From Pseudomonas brassicacearum subsp. neoaurantiaca (GTDB lineage Bacteria > Pseudomonadota > Gammaproteobacteria > Pseudomonadales > Pseudomonadaceae), in NCBI RefSeq assembly GCF_013608025.1, contig NZ_VDLV01000031.1:31977-95976 (forward strand): a stretch of 64,000 nucleotides of DNA, read 5' to 3'. Made by a program: the position numbers and the translations under genes. Within the stretch, counting starts at the first letter, position 1. Each line of letters opens with the position of its first letter. This document shows positions 45,058 to 53,298 of this stretch, one piece after another. A model generated the notes under the pieces. The model searched no databases, was not told where the DNA came from, and was given only the letters and a program-made list of their open reading frames with translations.

Positions 45058-46124
45058 GGCATCTCTCCTTTTATCGTGATGGGCCCGACGCCGTGCTTAT
45101 GAGGATTGAAGCGCCAACGCAGCGGGACCTGATGCTTGACCCGGACCAGGCTGGTGCGGGCGTGATAATTGACCAGCACCAGGGTCAGCAGCAGTGCGGC
45201 GCCCCCGGCGTTGTGGGCCACCGCTACCGGCAGCGGCAGATGAAACACGACGTTGCTTATTCCCAAGGTAATTTGTGCCGCCAGTGCCGCGAGGACAAGC
45301 CCCGCCAGTCGGGTCATGCCCACCGTTTTCAACTGCCAGGCAAGCCCCAGCAGCACGATCGTCACCAGTAGCGCGCCGATGCGGTGGGTCAGGTGGATGG
45401 CGGTGCGGGCGTCGCTGTCCAGTTGCCCGCCCAGGTAGTTCGGGCCGATGTGTTGGGTCAGGTGAAAGCCATTGGCGAAATCGGCGGGCGGCATCCACTG
45501 GCCGTGACAGGTGGGGAAATCGATGCAGGCCACGGCGGCATAATTGGAACTGACCCAACCGCCCAGCGCGATCTGGCCGATCACCAACAGCAGCCCGGCC
45601 GTGGCCCAATATTGCAGACGCTTGGGGACGGTCAGCGCGGGCAAGACGCCGGACAATCGCAAGGTCAGCAGAAACAGCAGGCTCAACGTTGCGAAGCCGC
45701 CGAGCAGATGCCCGGTGACCACTTGCGGCCAAAGCTTGAGGGTCACGGTCCACATGCCGAACGCCGCTTGGGCGAACACCACCGCCAGCAGGAACAGCGG
45801 CAATTTCAACGGCAGGCCGGGGTGACGGCGGTTCATCCAGGCCCGGGCGGCGAGGGTGGTGATCAACAGCCCCAGGGTCCCGGCGAAATACCGGTGGATC
45901 ATCTCGTTCCAGCCTTTATGCGCTTCCACCGGCGTGTCGGGAAAGTGCAACTCGGCATGGGCCAGTTGGGCTTCGCCCTTGGGCACGCTGATGAAACCGT
46001 AGCAACCGGGCCAGTCGGGGCAACCGAGACCGGCGTGGGTCAGCCGGGTGTAGGCGCCCAGCAGAACGACGATCAATGCCAACAACGTGGCGAACAGCGC
46101 GAGGCGAAATCCTGGTTTGGCCAT
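45045..46124 (-). CDS. ctaA: Heme A synthase CtaA (COX15 family)
   Basis: Oxidises heme O to heme A for the aa3 oxidase. 359 residues, eight helices in two pseudo-symmetric halves. LLGAYTRLTHAGLGCPDWPGC near the N-terminus is the COX15 signature with the cysteine pair of a periplasmic loop, and histidines in IHRYFAG, HLLGG, LTHRIGA and AHNAGG fit the heme ligands of the two halves. It lies 10 bases after the preceding gene. Confidence 0.94.
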   Translation of the reverse strand: MAKPGFRLALFATLLALIVVLLGAYTRLTHAGLGCPDWPGCYGFISVPKGEAQLAHAELHFPDTPVEAHKGWNEMIHRYFAGTLGLLITTLAARAWMNRRHPGLPLKLPLFLLAVVFAQAAFGMWTVTLKLWPQVVTGHLLGGFATLSLLFLLTLRLSGVLPALTVPKRLQYWATAGLLLVIGQIALGGWVSSNYAAVACIDFPTCHGQWMPPADFANGFHLTQHIGPNYLGGQLDSDARTAIHLTHRIGALLVTIVLLGLAWQLKTVGMTRLAGLVLAALAAQITLGISNVVFHLPLPVAVAHNAGGAALLLTLVLVNYHARTSLVRVKHQVPLRWRFNPHKHGVGPITIKGEMPWQP

Positions 46125-46134
46125 GTCGATGCCC

Positions 46135-46728
46135 TCAGCCGATGTTCGACAGTTTCAGCAGGTGGCGCAGGTCGTTGAGCAGATCCTTGCCCTTGACCCG
46201 GGCGTCATAGCGCAGCACCAGATTGCTGTGCGGGTCGATGATCCACAGTTGCGCACCGCCAGAGCCCTGGGCGCCTTTCTGATAGGCCGGCAGGTCCAGC
46301 GGATAGCGTTGCAACTGGGGGTATTCGCGTTTCAACTGTGCCTCATATTCACCGTCCAACGGTTGCGCGATCGCCAGGGCGTGGCTGGCACGGGCGGCAT
46401 CGCGGCCGAGGCCGATCTGTACCTGCCGGGCCAGATAGATCAGTTGCCGACAATCCACCGAACATTCCTGCGGCGCCGTCACCAGGATCTGCCAGCGCTG
46501 CTCATCGGCCTGCACGCCAATCTCGGCGCGGGTCTGGCCGTTACCGATCAGCTCGCCGTGGTAGCTGCGACTGTCGGGCACCCAGAACTGGAATTTGTAC
46601 ATGCCGGTGGCGAGGATCATCGGGCCGATCACCCCGAGCACGATCAGTAACAGTTGCATGCGTCCCTTGCGGCGGTTTTGCGCCACGGGCGCCTCAGACG
46701 TGTTGGTTGGATTCATGGTGTTCCCCAT
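46135..46728 (-). CDS. Conserved membrane-anchored protein of the oxidase operon (PA0111-like)
   Basis: 197 residues from MGNTMNPTNTSEAPVAQN, behind GGGAGA. After a polar N-terminus, one membrane helix (about 25-45) precedes a periplasmic domain of about 150 residues. ILVTAPQECSVDCRQLIYLA contains two close cysteines in a thioredoxin-like position (SCO-like C-x3-C), and IIDPHSNLVLRYD is near the end. This resembles a degenerate SCO/thioredoxin fold. Role in oxidase assembly is inferred from position. Its start overlaps the SURF1 gene by 35 bases. Confidence 0.78.
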   Translation of the reverse strand: MGNTMNPTNTSEAPVAQNRRKGRMQLLLIVLGVIGPMILATGMYKFQFWVPDSRSYHGELIGNGQTRAEIGVQADEQRWQILVTAPQECSVDCRQLIYLARQVQIGLGRDAARASHALAIAQPLDGEYEAQLKREYPQLQRYPLDLPAYQKGAQGSGGAQLWIIDPHSNLVLRYDARVKGKDLLNDLRHLLKLSNIG

Positions 46729-47431
46729 GGTGTCTCCCTGCGTTGTGCCATCCGAGATAAAGGAAAAGGCCAAACAGCGCCGCCGCCATGGCGAACCACT
46801 GCACGGCATAGCCGAGGTGTTTTTCCGGGCCCATGGAAACCACCGGCCAATCGGTCCGGTAGGCGCCGGGACCGCTTTGTTGTCTCAATTCATGGGCGAA
46901 ACCGCCGCGACCCAATTCGGTCCAGAGCTTGTCCGGCTCGACGGCGGTGACCAGTCGCGGCCACGGTGCGCCAGCCGGGTCGGCGTGGAGTTGGAACGTG
47001 GCGCCGGGTGCGACATAGACCCAAGCTTGCAGATCGACCGGCTGTTCCGGCGTGCTGAAGACGGGCGGGGTGCGGCGGTCCGGCCAAGGCAACCAGCCAC
47101 GATTGACCAGCAGCCACAATCCGCTGGCGTGGTCGAGGAACGGCTGCAGCAACTCGACGCCGACCTTGCCGTCGTGCTGGCGGTTGTCCAGCAGGATGCT
47201 GTGTTCGGCATCGAACTGGCCGTGCAGCGTGATCGGCCGAAAGGCTGGGTCGGGGGTGTGCGTCAGTTCGGTGCTGTCCATCGGTTGCGCCACGCGGCGC
47301 TCGGCGTAGGTGTCCATGAGCACGCGCTTCTGCTCGCCGCGGCTCAATTGCCAGAACCCCAGGCACACCATCACCGGCACCAGCACGGCCACCACCAATG
47401 ACGGCACGATGCCCGGCCGGAAGCCTTTCAT
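46694..47431 (-). CDS. SURF1 family cytochrome oxidase assembly protein
   Basis: Helps insert heme A into subunit I. 245 residues from MKGFRPGIVPSLVVAV. Two membrane helices, at about 9-27 (LGFWQLSRGEQKR follows, a family mark) and near the C-terminus (about 210-230), flank a periplasmic domain with LVNRGWLPW (about 107-115), another SURF1 mark. It corresponds to PA0110. Confidence 0.9.
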   Translation of the reverse strand: MKGFRPGIVPSLVVAVLVPVMVCLGFWQLSRGEQKRVLMDTYAERRVAQPMDSTELTHTPDPAFRPITLHGQFDAEHSILLDNRQHDGKVGVELLQPFLDHASGLWLLVNRGWLPWPDRRTPPVFSTPEQPVDLQAWVYVAPGATFQLHADPAGAPWPRLVTAVEPDKLWTELGRGGFAHELRQQSGPGAYRTDWPVVSMGPEKHLGYAVQWFAMAAALFGLFLYLGWHNAGRHHGEHHESNQHV

Positions 47432-47501
47432 GGCGTCGCCCGAAAGCGGTTCAACGGGATAGCTATACTCACGTGCATCGCGTCCCCCCGGAGTGTCCTC
47501 A

Positions 47502-47705
47502 ATGCTCAAAGCAGCCATCGTCCTGATGCTGATCGCCACGATTGTCAGCCTGTTCAGCGGCTTGTTTTTTCTGGTCAAGGACCAAAGCGATTCCAATCGC
47601 TTGGTCATTGCCCTGGCGATTCGTGTCTCCCTGGCCGCTGTCACCGTCGGCTTGATCGCCTGGGGTTTTTTCAGCGGCCAGTTGGTCTCCCATGCGCCTT
47701 GGTAG
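47502..47705 (+). CDS. DUF2909 small membrane protein
   Basis: 67 residues from MLKAAIVLMLIATIV; GGAG lies eight bases before the ATG, which rules out the in-frame GTG at 47493. Two membrane helices (about 4-24 and 36-60) separated by a short polar loop (KDQSDSNR). It corresponds to PA0109. Unlike its neighbours it runs on the plus strand, diverging from the SURF1 gene and converging on the subunit III gene. Confidence 0.8.
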   Translation: MLKAAIVLMLIATIVSLFSGLFFLVKDQSDSNRLVIALAIRVSLAAVTVGLIAWGFFSGQLVSHAPW

Positions 47706-47713
47706 GCACTGCC

Positions 47714-48601
47714 TCAGAGCACGTAGACGAAGATGAACAGGCCGATCCACACCACATCGACAAAGTGCCAATACCAGCTCGCGGCCTCGAAGCCGAACTG
47801 ATGCTCGTTGTCGAAATGCCCGCGCATGATGCGCATCAGCATCACGAACAAGATGATCGTGCCGATGGTGACGTGGGCGCCGTGAAAGCCCGTGAGCATG
47901 AAGAACGTCGCGCCGTAGACGCCGGAGCCCAGGGTCAGGCCCAGCTCTTTATAGGCGTGCATGTATTCCTCGGCCTGGAAGCCCAGGAAGGCGCAGCCCA
48001 GCAGCACGGTAATCGCCAGCCATAGCTTGAGCGCGCCGCGATGGCCTTTTTTCAGCGCGTGGTGGGCGATGGTGACGGTGACACTCGAACTGACCAGCAG
48101 CACCGTATTGAGCAGCGGCAAGCCCCAGGGGCTGATCACCTCCTTGGGCGCCGGGAAGAGTTTCGGGTCGGGGTTGTTCAGCAAGGGCCAGGCGTATTCG
48201 AAGCTGGGCCAGAGCATATGGGCCAGCCCTTTGGGGCCTTCGCCCGCCAGGGCTGGAGCCGAGATCATGCGCACGTAGAACAGCGCGCCAAAAAACGCGA
48301 TGAAGAACATCACCTCGGAAAAGATGAACCAGCTCATGCCCCAGCGGAACGAGCGGTCGAGCTGCGCGCTGTACAAGCCTGCGCGACTTTCCTTGACCAC
48401 CGCGCCGAACCAGCCGAACAGCATGTAGGCCACCAGCAGGCCGCCGACGAAAAAGATCAGCGGCCCGTGGGATTCGGGGCGCGCCGCCTTCAAGTCATTG
48501 AACCAGGTCGCCAGGCCATACACCGTGACGAACATCCCGACCGTGGCGATGATCGGCCATTTGCTCTGGGCCGGGACGTAATAGTGCTCATGAGTTGCCA
48601 T
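47714..48601 (-). CDS. Cytochrome c oxidase subunit III
   Basis: 295 residues, seven membrane helices. MATHEHYYVPAQSKWP opens the protein, and the conserved histidine and glutamate helices (LTGFHGAHVTIG, about 235; SWYWHFVDVVWIGLF at the end) are intact. It stabilises the oxidase and its proton uptake. It lies between ctaG and the DUF2909 gene, as in PA0107-PA0109. Confidence 0.94.
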   Translation of the reverse strand: MATHEHYYVPAQSKWPIIATVGMFVTVYGLATWFNDLKAARPESHGPLIFFVGGLLVAYMLFGWFGAVVKESRAGLYSAQLDRSFRWGMSWFIFSEVMFFIAFFGALFYVRMISAPALAGEGPKGLAHMLWPSFEYAWPLLNNPDPKLFPAPKEVISPWGLPLLNTVLLVSSSVTVTIAHHALKKGHRGALKLWLAITVLLGCAFLGFQAEEYMHAYKELGLTLGSGVYGATFFMLTGFHGAHVTIGTIILFVMLMRIMRGHFDNEHQFGFEAASWYWHFVDVVWIGLFIFVYVL

Positions 48602-48625
48602 TTATTGTTCTCCTTATCGGGCACG

Positions 48626-49177
48626 CTATCGGTCAGTGTTTACAGCCACCGGAGGATGACGGGCAGTGATATCGAACAGCGTGTAGGACAGCGTCAGGTG
48701 CTTCACTTCCTTGGGCATGTCCCGGTCGACGATGAAGCGCATGGGCATTTCGATGCGTTCGCCGGGTTGCAGCACTTGCTGGGTAAAACAAAAACATTCG
48801 GTCTTGTGGAAATACGCCGCCGCAGTGCTCGGCGAGATGCTTGGAACCGCCTGGGCGCTCATCGGCCTGTCAGTAGGGTTGTGGGCAACGAACACCATCT
48901 CGTTGACCGCCCCTGGCTTGACCACCAACTGCTCGCCCTTGGGGTAGAAATCCCAGACCATGTCCACCGCGTTGGTCGACAGGAACTGCACGCGGACCTG
49001 CCGCGATTCATCCACGGTCTGCTCGCCTTCGTACTGCCCGGCGGTCTTGCCGTTGATGCCGAACGCTTTGCACATCACGTCGTAGATCGGCACCAGGGCA
49101 AACCCGAAGATGAACATGGCCACCACCACCAGCAGCAGGCGGGTGACCAGTTTCTTCAGCGAGATCGAATCAGCCAT
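48626..49177 (-). CDS. ctaG: Cytochrome c oxidase assembly protein CtaG (Cox11)
   Basis: Copper chaperone for the CuB site of subunit I. 183 residues with one N-terminal membrane helix (about 10-33) and a periplasmic immunoglobulin-like domain. The copper-binding CFCFTQQ motif lies near residue 133-139. A REP pair separates it from the subunit I gene upstream. Confidence 0.93.
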   Translation of the reverse strand: MADSISLKKLVTRLLLVVVAMFIFGFALVPIYDVMCKAFGINGKTAGQYEGEQTVDESRQVRVQFLSTNAVDMVWDFYPKGEQLVVKPGAVNEMVFVAHNPTDRPMSAQAVPSISPSTAAAYFHKTECFCFTQQVLQPGERIEMPMRFIVDRDMPKEVKHLTLSYTLFDITARHPPVAVNTDR

Positions 49178-49203
49178 GATTTCCAGTCCCTACCCAGAAC
49201 CCT

Positions 49204-49280
49204 GTGGGAGCGAGCTTGCTCGCGATAGCAGCGACTCGGTGTGTCAAACACACCGCTATCGCGAGCAAGCTCGCTCCCAC
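49204..49280. repeat. REP inverted pair inside the oxidase operon (GTGGGAGCGAGC type)
   Basis: Forward copy at the left and reverse at the right with only about 30 bases between, so the pair makes a tight hairpin. It lies in the gap between the subunit I gene and ctaG and could stabilise or attenuate the transcript. Confidence 0.92.
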
Positions 49281-49298
49281 ATAAGGCCCCGGTGTCAT

Positions 49299-50891
49299 CT
49301 ATTTCACTTCCGGCGGCGTGGTGAACGTGTGATACGGCGCCGGCGACGGCACGCTCCACTCCAACCCTTCGGCGCCGTCCCATGGTTTGGCCGGTGCTGC
49401 GGGGCCGCCGCGGATGGTCTTGATCACGATGAACAGAAAGAAGATCTGCGTGGTGCCGAACATGAACGCGCCGATGGACGAGACCATGTTGAAATCGGCG
49501 AACTGCAGGTTGTAGTCGGGAATCCGCCGAGGCATGCCCGCCAGGCCGACGAAGTGCATCGGGAAAAACGCCATGTTCATGCCGATGAAGGACAGCCAGA
49601 AGTGCAGCTTGCCGAGGGTTTCGTCGTACATGTGGCCGGTCCACTTCGGCAGCCAGTAGTAGGCCGAGGCGAAGATCCCGAAGATCGCTCCGGGCACCAG
49701 CACGTAGTGGAAATGCGCGACCACGAAGTAGGTGTCCTGGTACTGGAAGTCCGCCGGGGCGATGGCCAGCATCAGCCCGGAGAAACCGCCGATGGAAAAC
49801 AGGATCACGAACGCCACGGCGAACAGCATCGGCGTCTCGAAGGTCAGCGAGCCCTGCCACATGGTGCTGGCCCAGTTGAACACCTTCACCCCGGTGGGCA
49901 CGGCGATCAGCAGGGTCGCGTACATGAAGAACAGCTCGCCCACCAGCGGGATGCCGACCACAAACATGTGGTGCGCCCAGACGATGAACGACAGGAACGC
50001 AATGGCGGCCGTGGCGTAGACCATCGAGGTGTAGCCGAACAACGGCTTGCGCGAAAACGCCGGGATGATCGAGCTGACGGCCCCGAAGGCCGGCAGGATC
50101 ATGATGTACACCTCGGGGTGGCCGAAGAACCAGAACACGTGCTGGAACAAGACCGGATCACCACCGCCGGCGGCACTGAAGAAGCTGGTGCCGAAGTGGA
50201 TGTCCATCAGCATCATCGTCACGCAACCGGCCAGCACCGGCATCACCGCGATCAGCAGGAACGCGGTGATCAGCCAGGTCCAGACGAACAGCGGCATTTT
50301 CATCAGGGTCATGCCGGGGGCGCGCAGGTTGAGGATGGTGGCGATCACGTTGATCGCGCCCATGATCGAGCTGATGCCCATCAGGTGGATGGCGAAGATG
50401 AAGAACGTCACGCTTTCCGGCGCATAGGTCGTCGACAGCGGCGCATAGAACGTCCAGCCGAAGTTCGGCCCGCCGCCGGGTGTGAACAGCGTCGAGACCA
50501 ACAGCAGGAACGCCGCGGGCAACAGCCAGAAGCTGAAGTTGTTCATGCGCGGCAGGGCCATGTCCGGCGCGCCGATCATCAGCGGGATCATCCAGTTGGC
50601 GAGGCCGACGAACGCCGGCATCACTGCGCCAAAGACCATCACCAGGCCGTGCATGGTGGTCATCTGGTTGAAGAATGCCGGCTCCACGATCTGCAGGCCG
50701 GGCTGGAACAGCTCGGCGCGGATTACCATGGCGAAAGAGCCGCCCAGCAGGAACATCGAGAACGCGAACCACAGGTACAGGGTGCCGATGTCCTTGTGGT
50801 TGGTGGTCAGTACCCAGCGCATCAGGCCCTTGGCGGGGCCGTGGGCGTGGTCGGCGCCGGCATGACCGTGGTCATCGATCACAGCACTCAT
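49299..50891 (-). CDS. Cytochrome c oxidase subunit I (aa3 type)
   Basis: 530 residues, twelve membrane helices, carrying heme A, heme A3 and CuB. Conserved: TMHGLVMVFG (about 78-87, heme A ligand), WFFGHPEVYIMILPAFG (about 255-271, CuB ligand and the cross-linked Tyr), HHMFVVG (about 306), and HFHYVLVPGA (about 391-400, heme ligands). Proton-channel residues such as the NxxxxxN stretch are expected nearby. It follows subunit II by 82 bases. Confidence 0.96.
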   Translation of the reverse strand: MSAVIDDHGHAGADHAHGPAKGLMRWVLTTNHKDIGTLYLWFAFSMFLLGGSFAMVIRAELFQPGLQIVEPAFFNQMTTMHGLVMVFGAVMPAFVGLANWMIPLMIGAPDMALPRMNNFSFWLLPAAFLLLVSTLFTPGGGPNFGWTFYAPLSTTYAPESVTFFIFAIHLMGISSIMGAINVIATILNLRAPGMTLMKMPLFVWTWLITAFLLIAVMPVLAGCVTMMLMDIHFGTSFFSAAGGGDPVLFQHVFWFFGHPEVYIMILPAFGAVSSIIPAFSRKPLFGYTSMVYATAAIAFLSFIVWAHHMFVVGIPLVGELFFMYATLLIAVPTGVKVFNWASTMWQGSLTFETPMLFAVAFVILFSIGGFSGLMLAIAPADFQYQDTYFVVAHFHYVLVPGAIFGIFASAYYWLPKWTGHMYDETLGKLHFWLSFIGMNMAFFPMHFVGLAGMPRRIPDYNLQFADFNMVSSIGAFMFGTTQIFFLFIVIKTIRGGPAAPAKPWDGAEGLEWSVPSPAPYHTFTTPPEVK

Positions 50892-50973
50892 GTCCTGTCT
50901 CCTTCGAACGAGTGGGCTGGACGGCGCGGGGCAGTGAGCCCCGACCGGTTATAGGAACAAGCGTCAGGCCGGC

Positions 50974-52101
50974 TCATTTGCTTTCCGCCTGTTTGAGTTC
51001 CAGCACTTCTTTAGGCGTAACCATGTCGCCCTTGTTGTTGCCCCAGGCGTTGCGTTCATAGGTCACGACCGCGGCGATATCGACTTCCGACAACTGTTTG
51101 CCGAACGCCGCCATGGCGGTGCCAGGCTTGCCGTGGAAGACAAGGCTCAGGTGATCAGCCTTGGGTCCGGTGGCGATCTTCGAACCCTTGAGCGCCGGGA
51201 ACATCGGCGGCAGGCCCTGGCCTTCAGCCTGGTGACAGGCCACGCAGGTGGTGTGGTAGATCTTGTCGCCGCGTTCCTTGAGCTCGTCCAAGGTCCATTC
51301 CTTGGTGGTCAGCTCCTTGAGCTGCGCGGCTTCGGCCTTGCGTTCGCCCAGCCATTTTTCATAGTCGGGCTTGCTCTTGACCTCCACCACGATCGGCATG
51401 AAGCCATGGTCCTTGCCGCACAGCTCGGCGCATTGGCCGCGGTAGATGCCGGGCTTGTCGACGCGGGTCCAGGCTTCGTTGACGAACCCGGGAATGGCGT
51501 CGCGCTTGACCGCGAAGGCCGGCACCCACCACGAGTGGATCACGTCGGCGGAGGTCACCAGGAAGCGCACCTTGGCATCGACCGGCAGCACCAGCGGCTT
51601 GTCGACCTCCAGCAGGTAATGCTCGCCCTTGGCGCTCTGGTTATGAATCTGTTCGGCGGGGGTGGTCAGGTTGCTGAAGAACTCGACGTCCTGGCCCAGG
51701 TATTTGTAATGCCACTTCCACTGATAGCCGGTGATCTGGATATCGATGTCCGACTCGCTGGAGTCGTACATCTTGATCAGCGTGGCGGTGGCCGGAATTG
51801 CCATCAGCACGAGGATCAGGAAGGGCACGATGGTCCATAGGATTTCGACGCGGGTGTTTTCGTGGAAGTGCGCGGCGTTCTGGCCGGTTGAGCGGCGGTG
51901 CATCATCATCGACCAGAACATGGCGCCGAAGACGATGATGCCGATGACCACACAGATCCAGAAAATGGTCATGTGCAGGTCGAAGACTGCGTTGCTGATC
52001 TGTGTGGCTCCAGGCGCCATATTCACAGTCCAGGCCGCTTGCGCCTGGCTGAAAATCGACCACAACAGGAGGCCCATCCATACGTGTGGATGTCGCGTCA
52101 T
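50974..52101 (-). CDS. Cytochrome c oxidase subunit II with cytochrome c domain
   Basis: 375 residues: signal peptide (to about 22), two membrane helices, a cupredoxin domain holding CuA (HSWWVPAF near 190, then GQCAELCGKDHGFM near 224-237), and a C-terminal cytochrome c domain with CVACH (about 287-291). This caa3-like fused form is usual for Pseudomonas CoxB. It is the first gene of the oxidase operon. The ribosome site is AAGGGG. Confidence 0.95.
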   Translation of the reverse strand: MTRHPHVWMGLLLWSIFSQAQAAWTVNMAPGATQISNAVFDLHMTIFWICVVIGIIVFGAMFWSMMMHRRSTGQNAAHFHENTRVEILWTIVPFLILVLMAIPATATLIKMYDSSESDIDIQITGYQWKWHYKYLGQDVEFFSNLTTPAEQIHNQSAKGEHYLLEVDKPLVLPVDAKVRFLVTSADVIHSWWVPAFAVKRDAIPGFVNEAWTRVDKPGIYRGQCAELCGKDHGFMPIVVEVKSKPDYEKWLGERKAEAAQLKELTTKEWTLDELKERGDKIYHTTCVACHQAEGQGLPPMFPALKGSKIATGPKADHLSLVFHGKPGTAMAAFGKQLSEVDIAAVVTYERNAWGNNKGDMVTPKEVLELKQAESK

Positions 52102-52474
52102 TGCGGGTTCCCCTTATCGTTCTTGTTATCCCGTAGGCGTAAAGCCTGCGGCAAGGGATCGGCTTTTCAGACTGCTTAATTGACTCGCCGCGCCTTGCTG
52201 CACATGCAATCGGGTGTCATCAGCTAACTCCATTCCAACCCGAGTATAGACAGCACCTGCAACCTCGCAACGCGATGGCGTAAATCGTTTGAAACAGCCG
52301 GGGCTTGCGCTAGAGCCCACGAATGGAGAAGGATGCAACCTGAGTGATGGCAAACCGATATAACGGCGACGCAGCAAGGAAGGGGTGGTTATGAAAAATA
52401 GGTCTTAGGAGTCTTTTTGCGCCAGCTAAGTTATGTCATTCCTATTTCATTGCCTGTTGTTTCCTGGAGTTGTC
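52102..52474. promoter_or_regulatory. Divergent promoter region of the oxidase operon
   Basis: About 370 bases between divergent coxB and the PA0104-like gene. A hairpin of 8 bp (52131-52138 with 52144-52151, CCGTAGGC and GCCTGCGG) lies about 30 bases before the coxB start in its leader. No -35/-10 pair is certain. Confidence 0.45.
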
Positions 52475-53125
52475 ATGAACACCGCCGCATTGCGCGAGCA
52501 GATCCAAAAAGCCCAACAACACGAAGCCGAGACCGGCCAGTTGACCCGTCAGTTGGAAGCCCAGCTGCCGCACTTGCACCGTGCCATTCAACTGCCAGAC
52601 GTGAACGCCAACGATGTCCTGGCGCGTTTTGTCAGCGCCTACATCGACGAAGTGCCCGATCTGCTGGACGCGGCCAACGAAGTCGCGAGGGAGGCGGGTA
52701 TCGAGTCGCAGATCAAACCGGTCCTGAAGATTGCCGAGCAGTATTTCCTCCAGCCGCCGACGATCATGGCCGGGCATGTCGGGCTCGACAGCCTGTTGGA
52801 TGAAGCCTATCTGGCGCACCGCTTCGTCGAAGAGGTGAACGACCTCTACATCAAGCATTTCGGCCAGCCACTGATCCCCTTGGACATGACGGTCGCCAAC
52901 CTGATCGCCCACCAGTTGATCGGCGAGGCATTTGCCAACCAGCTCGACGAAGTGGTGCATCACACGTTCGATGAGATGCTCAACGACGAAACCTTTGCGT
53001 TGGAGTCGGTGGAAGCCTATCGCGAGAAGCTCAGCAGCCCGCAGACCGGCGCGGCCTGGAAGCGCTGGCCATGCATGTCCCGTCGCTTGGGCGTAGGCCT
53101 GGAGCTGGACCAGCCAGCGGCTTGA
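52475..53125 (+). CDS. Conserved hypothetical protein (PA0104-like)
   Basis: 216 residues from MNTAALREQIQKAQQHEAE, behind CTGGAG. The protein is acidic and helical throughout, without signal peptide or membrane segment. Glu and His are repeated in EAYLAHRFVEEVND (about 109-122), NLIAHQLIGEAFAN (about 142-155) and EVVHHTFDEML (about 158-168), a spacing that could place metal ligands, but this is only a pattern. By position next to the oxidase operon it matches PA0104. Function unknown. Confidence 0.7.
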   Translation: MNTAALREQIQKAQQHEAETGQLTRQLEAQLPHLHRAIQLPDVNANDVLARFVSAYIDEVPDLLDAANEVAREAGIESQIKPVLKIAEQYFLQPPTIMAGHVGLDSLLDEAYLAHRFVEEVNDLYIKHFGQPLIPLDMTVANLIAHQLIGEAFANQLDEVVHHTFDEMLNDETFALESVEAYREKLSSPQTGAAWKRWPCMSRRLGVGLELDQPAA

Positions 53126-53150
53126 TCCAACAGGCACATATAAACCCCCT

Positions 53151-53237
53151 GTGGGAGCGAGCTTGCTCGCGATTGCATTGGATCAGCCACATAGCAGTTG
53201 ACTGACCCAGCGCTATCGCGAGCAAGCTCGCTCCCAC
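53151..53237. repeat. REP inverted pair (GTGGGAGCGAGC type)
   Basis: Forward copy at the left, reverse copy at the right, about 40 bases apart, in the gap between convergent genes. Confidence 0.9.
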
Positions 53238-53298
53238 ATTGAGTGTGTGGTGTTCATGAATCATGTGCCCTACACCCAGCTCCTTTGGGAGTGAGGTG

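Noticed and set aside
49110..50954. 614-codon plus-strand frame opposite cytochrome oxidase subunit I
   Set aside because: Antisense to an intact oxidase gene with all metal ligands; His/Gln/Arg-rich product.
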